From assembly GCA_016928975.1 (NCBI GenBank), contig JAFGJR010000199.1, positions 1 to 12,828 of the forward strand: DNA of 12,828 bases, written 5' to 3'. This document shows positions 6,665 through 12,828 of this stretch, in pieces. Both the position numbers and the translations under genes were made by a program. Source of the stretch: Sedimentisphaerales bacterium (GTDB lineage Bacteria; Planctomycetota; Phycisphaerae; Sedimentisphaerales; SG8-4). Under the pieces are notes generated by a model. It did no database searches. It was not told where the DNA came from and saw only the letters and a list, made by a program, of their open reading frames with translations. The first letter of the stretch is position 1. The number at the start of each line of letters is the position of its first letter.

Positions 6665-8101
6665 ATGCCGAGAGAGTTCGTAGCCCGTGCACGACAGGGT
6701 GCAGTCTGCATGATTCTGGTTGTCCTGGCCTTCGTTCCGCTCGCGAATGCGGGACCGAGCCGGCTCAAAGTCTCCGAGAACAAGCGATTTCTGGTTCATG
6801 AGGATGAGACGCCGTTCTTCTATCTTGGTGATACGGCGTGGGAGCTATTTCACCGGCTCAACCGCGAGGAAGCGGACAGGTACCTCGAGAACCGAGCGGC
6901 CAAGGGTTTCACGGTGATCCAGGCGGTGGCCATCGCGGAAGTGGATGGGCACAGGGGTCCGAACGCCTACGGTCACCTGCCGCTGATCGATCTGGATCCC
7001 GCCCGCCCGGCGGTCCAGGACGGTCCCAACAATGACTACTGGGACCATGTGGACTACATCGTGAACAAGGCCAACTCCCTCGGCCTGTACATCGGCTTTC
7101 TCCCCACGTGGGGTCGGTACTGGCACGACAAGGTGAAGGACGACAGGCCGCTGTTTGCCGTTCAGAATGCAGAAACATACGGCCGATGGCTCGGGCGACG
7201 CTACCGGGATAAAGCACTGATCTGGGTTTTGGGTGGGGACCGGACGATCGACAATGAGGAGCAGAAGGAAGTCATCCGCGCTATGGCTCGTGGCCTTCGC
7301 AAAGGCGACGGCGGCGCACATCTGTGCACCTTCCACCCTCGCGGTGGTCGCGGCTCCGCGGACGATTTTCACGGGGACGACTGGCTTGACTTCAACATGC
7401 GTCAGAACGGGCACAACGCGAAGTTCACCGAAGGCTACCAGAACACCAAGGTGGACTACGACCGCACACCGGTCAAGCCGGTGATCGACGGGGAGCCGCT
7501 CTACGAAGATCATCCGGTTTCGTTCCGGGCGAAGGATCTGGGCCATTCCATCTCATCCGATGTCCGTCGCCCGCTGTACTGGGATCTGTTCAGCGGCGCC
7601 TGCGGCCACACTTACGGCCATCACTCCGTGTGGCAGATGTGGCAGCCGGGTCGCGATCCCATCAACAATCCTCTGATGCCTTGGTTCGAAGCCATCGACC
7701 AGCCGGGCGCAGACCAGATGCAGTACGGCCGCCGGCTCATCGAGTCGCGCCCGTTCCTGTCCCGCATTCCGGACGATTCGATCATCGTGACCGACCGTGT
7801 GCCGACCAGCGTGCCTGGGGCAGGTCGATATCGCTTCGTCGCCACGCGTGACACCGCCGGCACGTACGCGATGGTCTACGCCCCAATCGGTCGGGCCTTC
7901 AGAGTGCGGATGGACGTGATCAAAGGCGCGACGGTCAAGGCGTGGTGGTACGACCCGCGCAACGGGCAATCCACGTCCATCGGGGAGTTTCCCAATGCCG
8001 GCGAACGCGAATTCCTGCCGCCCGACAAAGGCGAGATGCTCGACTGGGTCCTCGTCCTTGATGATGCGTCGAAGGGGTACGCGACGCCGGGCACGCACTG
8101 A
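6665..8101 (+). CDS. secreted glycoside hydrolase, GH140/DUF4038-like (apiosidase type)
   Basis: The 478-residue protein has an N-terminal signal peptide (basic [10 protein letters not shown], hydrophobic [13 protein letters not shown], likely cleavage after ANA at 27-29). A beta strand with [31 protein letters not shown] follows, the typical opening of DUF4038 (alpha/beta)8 glycosidases. The barrel has WVLGGDRT (187-194), whose D192 is the probable acid/base, and [10 protein letters not shown] (273-282), whose E277 is the probable nucleophile, as in GH140. The C-terminal 95 residues (from about 383) look like the small beta-sandwich domain seen behind this barrel. Characterised GH140 (Bacteroides BT1012) releases D-apiose from rhamnogalacturonan II; activity here may differ. 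I start at 6665 because AAGGAG lies 8 bases upstream and the signal peptide begins there. It is followed after 15 bases by a second glycosidase. Confidence 0.78.
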   Translation: MPREFVARARQGAVCMILVVLAFVPLANAGPSRLKVSENKRFLVHEDETPFFYLGDTAWELFHRLNREEADRYLENRAAKGFTVIQAVAIAEVDGHRGPNAYGHLPLIDLDPARPAVQDGPNNDYWDHVDYIVNKANSLGLYIGFLPTWGRYWHDKVKDDRPLFAVQNAETYGRWLGRRYRDKALIWVLGGDRTIDNEEQKEVIRAMARGLRKGDGGAHLCTFHPRGGRGSADDFHGDDWLDFNMRQNGHNAKFTEGYQNTKVDYDRTPVKPVIDGEPLYEDHPVSFRAKDLGHSISSDVRRPLYWDLFSGACGHTYGHHSVWQMWQPGRDPINNPLMPWFEAIDQPGADQMQYGRRLIESRPFLSRIPDDSIIVTDRVPTSVPGAGRYRFVATRDTAGTYAMVYAPIGRAFRVRMDVIKGATVKAWWYDPRNGQSTSIGEFPNAGEREFLPPDKGEMLDWVLVLDDASKGYATPGTH

Positions 8102-8116
8102 ACAGGAGGATCGGCA

Positions 8117-9121
8117 ATGCGTTTGTCTGTTATGTTACTCCTTCTCCTGGCGTTGCTGACGCAGTCGAGTGCACAAGGTGCGACCGTGCTCGGCATCGAG
8201 GGGAGCCGGTTCACGCTGGATGGCAAGCCGACGTTTCTGCTGGGGTTCAGCTATTACGCGGGGCTGGGGGCGTCGGAGGACTTCATTCGAAGCGACCTCG
8301 ATGATTTCCAGAAGCATGGCTTCAACTGGCTCCGCGTCTGGGCCACCTGGGGTTCCTTCGAGAATGACGTCTCGGCCGTCGATGCCCAGGGTCGGGCGCG
8401 AGAGCCCTTCCTGGGCAGGCTCAAATGGCTTGTGGCGGAATGTGACCGCCGGGGACTGGTCGTGGACGTGACGCTCACGCGCGGCAAGGGGATCGGATCG
8501 CTGCCGGCTTCTGAAGCCCACCAGCGTGCCGTGGAAGTGCTGGTCACGGCTCTGAAGCCGCATCGCAACTGGTATCTCGACCTCGCCAATGAACGGGACG
8601 TGCGAGATGCCCGGTACGTTAGCGCCGACGAACTGAAGCTGTTCAGGGACCGGGTGCGGCAGCTTGATCCGCGGCGGCTCGTGACGGCTTCATTCGGTGG
8701 ACACGACCTGAGCATCGGGGATGTGCGTGACTGCCTGCTGACCATAACCGTCGATTTTCTTGCCCCGCATCGACCTCGCTCGCCGGAGTCGCCCGGCCAG
8801 ACAGAGCTTCGGACCCGCGAATGTCTGGGGCTGATGAAGAAGGTCGGGCGTGTTGTGCCGGTGCATTACCAGGAGCCATTCCGACGCGGCTATCAACAGT
8901 GGGAGCCGGTCGGCGCCGATTTCCTGACGGACCTGCGCGGCGCCATCGCCGGCGGGGCGGCCGGCTGGTGCTTTCACAACGGGACGCAACGGGATGTCCC
9001 CGATCAACAGCCTCGCCGCTCATTCGATCTACGGGCCCGGCGGCTGTTCGATCAACTGGACGAAGAGGAACGCAAGGTCGTCACTGAGGCGGCAAGAGCC
9101 CTGAAGGACGCCAGGCAATGA
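8117..9121 (+). CDS. secreted clan A (GH5-like) glycosidase
   Basis: The 334-residue protein starts with a clear signal peptide (MRLSVMLLLLLALLTQSSAQ, cleavage likely near residue 20-21). The mature part opens FTLDGKPTFLLGFSYY and has DFQKHGFNWLRVWATW (63-78), typical of GH5 and related (beta/alpha)8 enzymes. YLDLANERD (153-161) matches the 'NE' acid/base motif with N158-E159. VHYQEP (249-254) offers E253 as nucleophile at the end of a later strand. The rest is short for a GH5 enzyme and no binding module is attached. AGGAGG lies 7 bases before the ATG. As the last gene of the cluster it probably acts with the GH140-like protein on one polymer. I cannot assign a substrate, and a distinct family of clan A is possible. 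Confidence 0.65.
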   Translation: MRLSVMLLLLLALLTQSSAQGATVLGIEGSRFTLDGKPTFLLGFSYYAGLGASEDFIRSDLDDFQKHGFNWLRVWATWGSFENDVSAVDAQGRAREPFLGRLKWLVAECDRRGLVVDVTLTRGKGIGSLPASEAHQRAVEVLVTALKPHRNWYLDLANERDVRDARYVSADELKLFRDRVRQLDPRRLVTASFGGHDLSIGDVRDCLLTITVDFLAPHRPRSPESPGQTELRTRECLGLMKKVGRVVPVHYQEPFRRGYQQWEPVGADFLTDLRGAIAGGAAGWCFHNGTQRDVPDQQPRRSFDLRARRLFDQLDEEERKVVTEAARALKDARQ

Positions 9122-9294
9122 ACCCTTGTCGGACCACCCAGCGAGGCCGTGCCAGACTGGATGCGGGTTCCGGAGATGCCAGACCGGACTCGAGGATACT
9201 CACGAGTGCGTGACCGCTCACCAACTACCCGACGGGTGATCTCCTGTCTTCATGGAAGATGGAGTGACGTGTCGGTGCGTATCCGGGATTGCGC

Positions 9295-9330
9295 GCCGGG
9301 CCTCGCGAGGCCGGCTCCTCCTTGAGCCGG
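9295..9330. repeat. overlapping GC-rich hairpins after the glycosidase operon
   Basis: GCCGGGCCTCG (9295-9305) pairs with CGAGGCCGGC (9306-9315) with one bulged G; its core GGCCTCGCGAGGCC is a perfect 14-bp palindrome. A second stem, CCGGCTC (9311-9317) with GAGCCGG (9324-9330) and loop CTCCTT, shares bases 9311-9315 with the first, so the two are alternatives. It resembles a REP-type palindrome. There is no T tract for an intrinsic terminator. Confidence 0.5.
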
Positions 9331-9360
9331 TCGCAAGACTCTGCCTCGCACTCAGAATCA

Positions 9361-9456
9361 GGCAATCCAGAGGTCGCTAAAGCCATGAACCCTTGGGTCC
9401 CTGACCTTGGGATCCACTCTGCAACAGGAGCGATCCCGCGCGTCCTCTGGATTGCC
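9361..9456. repeat. long inverted repeat, 17-bp arms
   Basis: GGCAATCCAGAGGTCGC (9361-9377) and GCGTCCTCTGGATTGCC (9440-9456) are inverted copies with a single T-T mismatch, 62 bases apart. The outer 13 bp are perfect. Arms this long are unlikely by chance in 1 kb and suggest a folded transcript or a small inverted-repeat element. Confidence 0.6.
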
Positions 9457-9629
9457 ACGGTGCGGGGCTATGGGAAACGTGGGCGAGTCCTGCAGCTCCC
9501 TGCGGCAGATCCGCACCCACGGTTGGCAGCGACATCACGATCGCGGCTCACAGCCATTGTTCTCCTTGACAGTCCTTGTCCTGGCACACATCACCGATTA
9601 TGACAGACTCTGCATCAGTGGATATAACC

Positions 9630-9658
9630 GCTCTTCTTCGCCTTCTTGTAGGAAGAGC
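9630..9658. repeat. 7-bp hairpin
   Basis: GCTCTTC (9630-9636) and GAAGAGC (9652-9658) are perfect arms around a 15-base loop. It lies about 40 bases before the stronger hairpin at 9700-9746. Confidence 0.35.
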
Positions 9659-9699
9659 AGCCCACTGTCTCCCTCACTCCCAACTGGGAAAACTGGGTG

Positions 9700-9746
9700 G
9701 GGGCGCGGTCTTGTCAGAACATGTCGAGCAGGAGAGACCGCGCCCC
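9700..9746. repeat. perfect 12-bp GC-rich inverted repeat
   Basis: GGGGCGCGGTCT (9700-9711) and AGACCGCGCCCC (9735-9746) are perfect inverted copies around a 23-base loop. The preceding CCCAACTGGGAAAACTGGG (9680-9698) is itself repetitive. The whole looks like a dispersed GC-rich repeat unit or a very stable RNA stem. No T tract follows on either strand. Confidence 0.6.
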
Positions 9747-9890
9747 GAGTACTAAGAGTGAGAGATGAAGAGAAGTATGGACGGAAGTTACTGGAGGGAA
9801 CAAACGAGGGAGAAGATGGAATGGAGCTCCATCGGACGTGCGGTTTCGCGGGAATCGCGGCGGGATCAAGGCCCTGGCAGTTCGAGACGA

Positions 9891-9907
9891 GATCGACGGT
9901 GTCGATC
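9891..9907. repeat. 7-bp hairpin with 3-base loop
   Basis: GATCGAC, loop GGT, GTCGATC form a perfect compact stem. A 12-base palindrome ATGGAGCTCCAT (9821-9832) lies 59 bases upstream. Their meaning is unknown. Confidence 0.35.
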
Positions 9908-10047
9908 CGGGTCCGCTGCTCCGGGTGGCGGTCGCTCATGCTTTCCATGCGGAGCGGCCGCAATGCAACCACTGGCTGTGGTGCAAGCCTTTTCACTGCA
10001 CACTCTCCTGTCGTCAAGCCTCTGCATCCTGCAAGAGGCACTCCTCC

Positions 10048-10115
10048 ATGAGTTACATGGTCCGTGGCCTACGATCCGATATGGCCTCCTCCTTACTGAG
10101 GACCATGTGACTTAT
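10048..10115. repeat. 16-bp RNA-pairing inverted repeat downstream of the aldolase gene
   Basis: ATGAGTTACATGGTCC (10048-10063) and GGACCATGTGACTTAT (10100-10115) match as inverted repeats at 14 of 16 positions. The two differences become G-U pairs if the plus strand is transcribed, so the RNA stem would be continuous over 16 pairs with a 36-base loop. That compensation favours a plus-strand RNA over a DNA element, but this is inference from two positions. Confidence 0.5.
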
Positions 10116-10215
10116 CGTGCATCCTTATAAACGATCCGTCTCCAATTGTCAACTGAAAAGTGCATACTTTCCCAAAAATGTTTGTCACCGATCACCTTGG
10201 GGACGTGGCGCGAGC

Positions 10216-12180
10216 TCATCGGACCATCACCTGTCCGGAGTCAGCGACGAGGGTTTGCCCCGTGATCGTCCGGGCCCGGTCGGAGCACAGGAAAACCACG
10301 GCGTCGGCGATGTCCTGACCCTTGATCTCCCGCCGCAAAGCCGTCTTGTTCACATAGTAGGGAATCACCTCGTCAGGACGGATCCCGTACTTCTTGGCAC
10401 AGACTCTGATATACTGTGGATTCCAGATCCTTGAGCCTTCGAATACGTTTCCGGGAGCAACGCTGTTGACGCGGATGCCGTGCTCGCCAAGCTCCAGTGC
10501 CCAGCCGCGAGCCATGTGAATCTCGCCAGCCTTGGTGGCGTTGTACGCGGTGTTGTTCTTGCTGGCGTCCAGGCCGCTCTTGGAACTGAGGTTGATGATG
10601 CTTCCACCCATGTCTTGCGCGATCATGATCCGGGCCACCTCACGAGCCATCAGGACGTAGCCGGTGAGGTTCACCTCCAATGCCGCTCGCCACTTGTCCA
10701 CAGGGGTATCCACCAGCGCATATGCGGGTGCGATCCCTGCCGCATTGACGAGGATGTCGAGGCCACCCCAGTGATTCAGAAGTTCGCCAAAGGCCTCGCG
10801 TACGCTGCCTTCGCTCGTGACATCGCACGGAATGACCGTGGATTGTCCCTTTGATTTCTCGCAGGAAATGACCGTGGCGGTCTCCTGGGCGGCTTTCTCA
10901 TCGACGTCGGTCAGGGCGACCAGTGCGCCCGCCTTCGCCAGGCCGACGGCGATGCTCCTGCCCAGTCCGCTGCCGGCGCCGGTCACCACGGCGATGCGGT
11001 TGTTCAACTCGCCCTTGCCCTCGCCACTGACGAGCTTCCTGCGGAAGGCCTCGGACTCCCAGTTGTTGATGAACTCCTGCTCGCGTTTGTTCAGGCCGAC
11101 GACGCCTCCGAATCGTCGAGCATTCATGCGTACAGTGACCGACCCGTCCTCCATCTCTGCCACCAGCGCAGCGATCGACTTGTCGGTGGCCACGAAGAGT
11201 CCCAGACCCTTGATGAGAAAGGCGGACGGGGCTTTCATCGCTCTGTGGAGGCGCAACTCCAGCTTGCGACGGATATTCTCATATCGCGAGTTCTCGCACC
11301 ACAAGGCCGGTCCATTTGCGTAGACCATTTCCTCCGGGTGCAGAGGCGGCATGGACAGCAGCGTTCTGGCCTCGCTGATCGCCATGAATGCGGCGATGCT
11401 GTTCGTCGCGGGAAAATAGCTTACGGGCAGATATTGGCCGGTCACCTCGAATACGGCCTTACGGACGGCCAGCCTGGCGGCCGTGACATCCGCCGTAGCC
11501 GGCGATCTGAGGGTTCGCGGCTTGATTGGTCTCACCTTGCTTTCACATAGGGCGATCACCTTACGAACCAGGCGCAACGCGCCGTCAGCGCTGTCGGCGG
11601 TGACAAAGACGCCGTGTTTGGCGAGGAACAGTATCTGCGGTTTGCGGCCGTGCTGCCGCTCGCAGCCCTCCACCAAGGCAGCAATTTTCCTGGCCAACAT
11701 ATAGCCGGGGTTGGCATAAGGCACCCACAACGGCGGCAGCTTCTCGCGGGCAAAGAGCTTTTGCAGTTCCGCTTCGCCATGTCTGGCATTGACGTAGGCG
11801 GAAACGACCAGCGGATGGAGATGGATCACGTGCGACTTGAGCAGCGCATGCAGGTGGGATTCCACCGAGGGCCTCGCGCCACTGGCGCAATCATCGTCAC
11901 AGGCTTCGAGCAGCCGGCTGACCACCACGTTCTCCCGGGCGATCTGGTCGAGCTTCATCAGCGACCTGTCTCTAATGATGCCCAGAACCGGCTCGATCCT
12001 CAGCCGCCGCCAGCCTCGCTGTTTGTCCATGTCCTTCAAGGCCGTGCCGCTGGCCTTGATGTACATGTATCGGCCGTCTGCTGTCTTCACTGACGTATTG
12101 CCGCCGCCACCCAGCACGAGCGCCGGGTCCTTGCCCGTGATATTTGAAATCCGGATCAAATCCACCAACGCCTTGTCCAT
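10216..12180 (-). CDS. bifunctional class II aldolase / short-chain dehydrogenase (rhamnulose-1-phosphate aldolase type)
   Basis: The 654-residue cytosolic fusion resembles the RhaD-dehydrogenase (YuxG-like) family, which cleaves L-rhamnulose-1-phosphate to DHAP and L-lactaldehyde and acts on the lactaldehyde. The aldolase part (1 to about 385) has GGGGNTSVK (24-32), SVESHLHALL with E108, the zinc-type HLHP (120-123) and KHGVF (188-192, H189). The dehydrogenase part (about 393-654) has the NAD site TGAGSGLG (400-407), VNAAG (478-482), catalytic Ser at 532/533, Y546 and K550 in YNATK, and family-typical GSRIW and DSG near the end. I start at 12180: GAGGTG lies 7 bases upstream, whereas a TTG five codons earlier would overlap that site. 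Divergent from the MNT gene. Fuculose-1-phosphate is an alternative substrate, which the isomerase at 355-2079 would suit. Confidence 0.87.
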   Translation of the reverse strand: MDKALVDLIRISNITGKDPALVLGGGGNTSVKTADGRYMYIKASGTALKDMDKQRGWRRLRIEPVLGIIRDRSLMKLDQIARENVVVSRLLEACDDDCASGARPSVESHLHALLKSHVIHLHPLVVSAYVNARHGEAELQKLFAREKLPPLWVPYANPGYMLARKIAALVEGCERQHGRKPQILFLAKHGVFVTADSADGALRLVRKVIALCESKVRPIKPRTLRSPATADVTAARLAVRKAVFEVTGQYLPVSYFPATNSIAAFMAISEARTLLSMPPLHPEEMVYANGPALWCENSRYENIRRKLELRLHRAMKAPSAFLIKGLGLFVATDKSIAALVAEMEDGSVTVRMNARRFGGVVGLNKREQEFINNWESEAFRRKLVSGEGKGELNNRIAVVTGAGSGLGRSIAVGLAKAGALVALTDVDEKAAQETATVISCEKSKGQSTVIPCDVTSEGSVREAFGELLNHWGGLDILVNAAGIAPAYALVDTPVDKWRAALEVNLTGYVLMAREVARIMIAQDMGGSIINLSSKSGLDASKNNTAYNATKAGEIHMARGWALELGEHGIRVNSVAPGNVFEGSRIWNPQYIRVCAKKYGIRPDEVIPYYVNKTALRREIKGQDIADAVVFLCSDRARTITGQTLVADSGQVMVR

Positions 12181-12227
12181 CGTACGACACCTCAAGAGAA
12201 AAGACTACCCATCCGAACAAAGCGGCC

Positions 12228-12257
12228 ATTATTAGCACAGCCGCCCTGAGATGTCTA
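12228..12257 (-). promoter_or_regulatory. sigma70-type promoter for the aldolase-dehydrogenase gene
   Basis: On the minus strand TAGACA (12257-12252) and AATAAT (12233-12228) are 18 bases apart, each matching the consensus at 5 of 6 positions. The start would be near 12220, about 40 bases before the ATG at 12180. Predicted only. Confidence 0.5.
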
Positions 12258-12271
12258 TGCCAAAACCACGC

Positions 12272-12301
12272 TTGACAGGAGGGTTGCCTTTGGCGTATCG
12301 T
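12272..12301 (+). promoter_or_regulatory. sigma70-type promoter for the MNT-HepT genes
   Basis: A perfect TTGACA (12272-12277) is followed after 18 bases by TATCGT (12296-12301, 4 of 6). The start would be near 12308, about 32 bases before the ATG at 12340. The -35 box sits between GCCAAA (12259-12264) and TTTGGC (12289-12294), an inverted repeat that could bind a regulator. Toxin-antitoxin pairs are often self-regulated, but nothing here proves it. Confidence 0.45.
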
Positions 12302-12339
12302 CCCCATCAGGCGGTTTTGTACCGGAGTCCCAAGAGACA

Positions 12340-12657
12340 ATGAGCAGGGCTGCAACGACAAAGAATGAGATCGTCGAGACAATCCGGCGGAACCAGTCTC
12401 AGATCCGCGTCCTCGGTGTGAGACGGTTGGGATTGTTCGGTTCCTTTGTCCGTGGCGAGCAGCGGGCGGACAGCGACGTCGATCTGCTGGTCGAGTTCCA
12501 GGAGGGTGAGAAGACGTTTGACCACTTCATCCAGCTTTCGTTCTTGCTGGAAGATCTGCTGGGACGGCGGGTCGAGTTGGTCACTCCTGATGCGCTTAGC
12601 CCCCATATAGGCCCCTACATCTTGAGGGAGGTGGAGTATGTCTCCCTCGCCGCTTGA
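12340..12657 (+). CDS. MNT-domain nucleotidyltransferase (MntA-like antitoxin)
   Basis: The 105-residue minimal nucleotidyltransferase has the full catalytic signature GSx10DxD: G34-S35 in LFGSFVRGE and D46, D48 in DSDVDLLVEF. The C-terminal helices (FIQLSFLLEDLLGRRVELVT, then ILREVEYVSLA) match the family. In MNT-HepT systems this protein AMPylates and so neutralises the HEPN RNase. Its 3' end overlaps the HepT-like frame by 20 bases, the classic arrangement. The ribosome binding site is weak (AAGAGA only 2 bases away, GGAG 12 bases away), and no better start is visible. The enzyme looks intact although its partner is truncated, so it may be a left-over antitoxin. A stand-alone transferase role is possible. 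Confidence 0.8.
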   Translation: MSRAATTKNEIVETIRRNQSQIRVLGVRRLGLFGSFVRGEQRADSDVDLLVEFQEGEKTFDHFIQLSFLLEDLLGRRVELVTPDALSPHIGPYILREVEYVSLAA

Positions 12658-12796
12658 GTACCTTCGGCATATCCTGGATGAATCACGATATCTGATGGAG
12701 CGGACTTCTGCCTTGACCCACGCACAGTTCCTGAACGATGAGACTGTGTTGCCTCAGATGGAATTGGACATTCCCAGATTGAGTGGTAGTGAGTAG
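12638..12796 (+). pseudogene. truncated HepT-like (DUF86, HEPN) toxin gene
   Basis: The frame starts at 12638 with AGGGAGG 6 bases or so upstream and overlaps the MNT gene. The first 37 of 52 residues (MSPSPLEYLRHILDESRYLM, then ERTSALTHAQFLNDETV) match the N terminus of HepT-like proteins. After that, where family members continue with 'l.rafvRsleiIGEA', the sequence becomes unrelated (LPQMELDIPRLSGSE) and stops at 12794-12796. Full-length members are about 110-120 residues; the catalytic Rx4-6H motif would lie in the missing part. So the toxin should be dead. It differs in sequence from the HepT relic at 152-379, so the two are not recent copies of each other. Confidence 0.65.
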
Positions 12797-12812
12797 TTTG
12801 ATACCCATTTTG

Positions 12813-12828
12813 AAAGGAATGTCCATGA
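12813..12828 (+). promoter_or_regulatory. possible ribosome binding site and start of a gene leaving the window
   Basis: AAAGGA (12813-12818) lies 6 bases before an ATG at 12825-12827, the last full codon of the window. An ATG at 12819 is too close to the site to be the start. Only the first codon is visible, so no product can be suggested. Confidence 0.3.

Larger units (their letters stand above)
9122..10215. other. 1.1 kb gap without recognisable genes, rich in inverted repeats
   Basis: The longest frames here (about 214 codons at 9407-10051 plus strand, 147 codons at 9598-10041 minus strand) have Arg/Ser/Pro-rich, low-complexity translations, weak or no ribosome binding sites and no family resemblance. 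I read them as chance frames. The stretch contains at least five substantial inverted repeats, listed separately. It sits between two converging genes, so it would hold the 3' ends of both transcripts, but I see no classical stem plus T-tract terminator. It may be a decayed mobile or repeat region or hold a structured RNA. Confidence 0.5.

Noticed and set aside
6845..7546. 233-codon minus-strand frame opposite the GH140-like gene
   Set aside because: Antisense shadow; no ribosome binding site and no family resemblance.
9598..10041. 147-codon minus-strand frame in the same gap
   Set aside because: Its middle part simply translates the GC-rich inverted repeat at 9700-9746. No start signal or family resemblance.
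9407..10051. 214-codon plus-strand frame in the 1.1 kb gap
   Set aside because: No good ribosome binding site, biased composition, crosses several inverted repeats and resembles no family. Kept only as part of the unexplained gap.
10147..10170. Possible insertion-sequence end (TGTCAACTGAAAAGTGCA-like)
   Set aside because: It vaguely recalls ends of IstA/IstB-type elements, but no second end, transposase remnant or target duplication is visible.
9122..10215. tRNA, group II intron domain V or CRISPR array in the gap
   Set aside because: No cloverleaf, no domain V-like motif and no regularly spaced direct repeats could be found by eye.
12181..12195. TTG start five codons before the aldolase ATG
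   Set aside because: These bases contain the GAGGTG ribosome binding site of the ATG at 12180, which also begins a normal aldolase N terminus.

Overview
The window is GC-rich, with good Shine-Dalgarno sites and sigma70-like promoters, and looks like the chromosome of a heterotrophic bacterium that degrades complex polysaccharides. The gene set (fused E1 alpha-beta, apiosidase-type GH140 enzyme, aldolase-dehydrogenase fusion, DUF3788) and the short ATTTGCG-type repeats between genes suggest a member of the Planctomycetota. That placement is inference from gene content, not from a marker gene.

Layout. (1) 76-379, plus strand: relics of a nucleotidyltransferase/HEPN (MNT-HepT) pair, cut off just past the end of the next gene. 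(2) 355-5747, minus strand: a three-gene unit read E1(alpha-beta fusion) -> lipoyl E2 acyltransferase -> L-fucose isomerase family enzyme, with spacers of 84 and 74 bases that carry short related repeats and with a recognisable promoter upstream. (3) 5957-9121, plus strand, divergent from unit 2: a small coiled-coil protein, a DUF3788 protein, a secreted GH140-like glycosidase and a secreted GH5-like (clan A) glycosidase, tightly spaced and each with a good ribosome binding site. (4) 9122-10215: about 1.1 kb with no recognisable gene but many inverted repeats. (5) 10216-12180, minus strand: a class II aldolase fused to a short-chain dehydrogenase, of the rhamnulose-1-phosphate aldolase/lactaldehyde dehydrogenase type. 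(6) 12340-12796, plus strand, divergent from unit 5: an intact MNT nucleotidyltransferase overlapping a truncated HepT, then a possible start of another gene at the right edge.

How the genes may work together (inference). The secreted glycosidases would release sugars from a plant or algal polymer. The isomerase would convert a 6-deoxyhexose such as L-fucose to the ketose. The aldolase fusion would split the ketose-1-phosphate to DHAP and lactaldehyde and process the lactaldehyde. The E1-E2 pair would feed a 2-oxo acid (pyruvate or similar) to acyl-CoA. No sugar kinase, transporter, regulator or E3 (dihydrolipoamide dehydrogenase) lies in the window, so the pathway is incomplete here.

The points most worth a second look are the co-operonic E1-E2-fucose isomerase arrangement, the Asp-to-Asn change in the E2 active-site motif, the two differently decayed MNT-HepT pairs that bracket the region, and the structured 1.1 kb gap.
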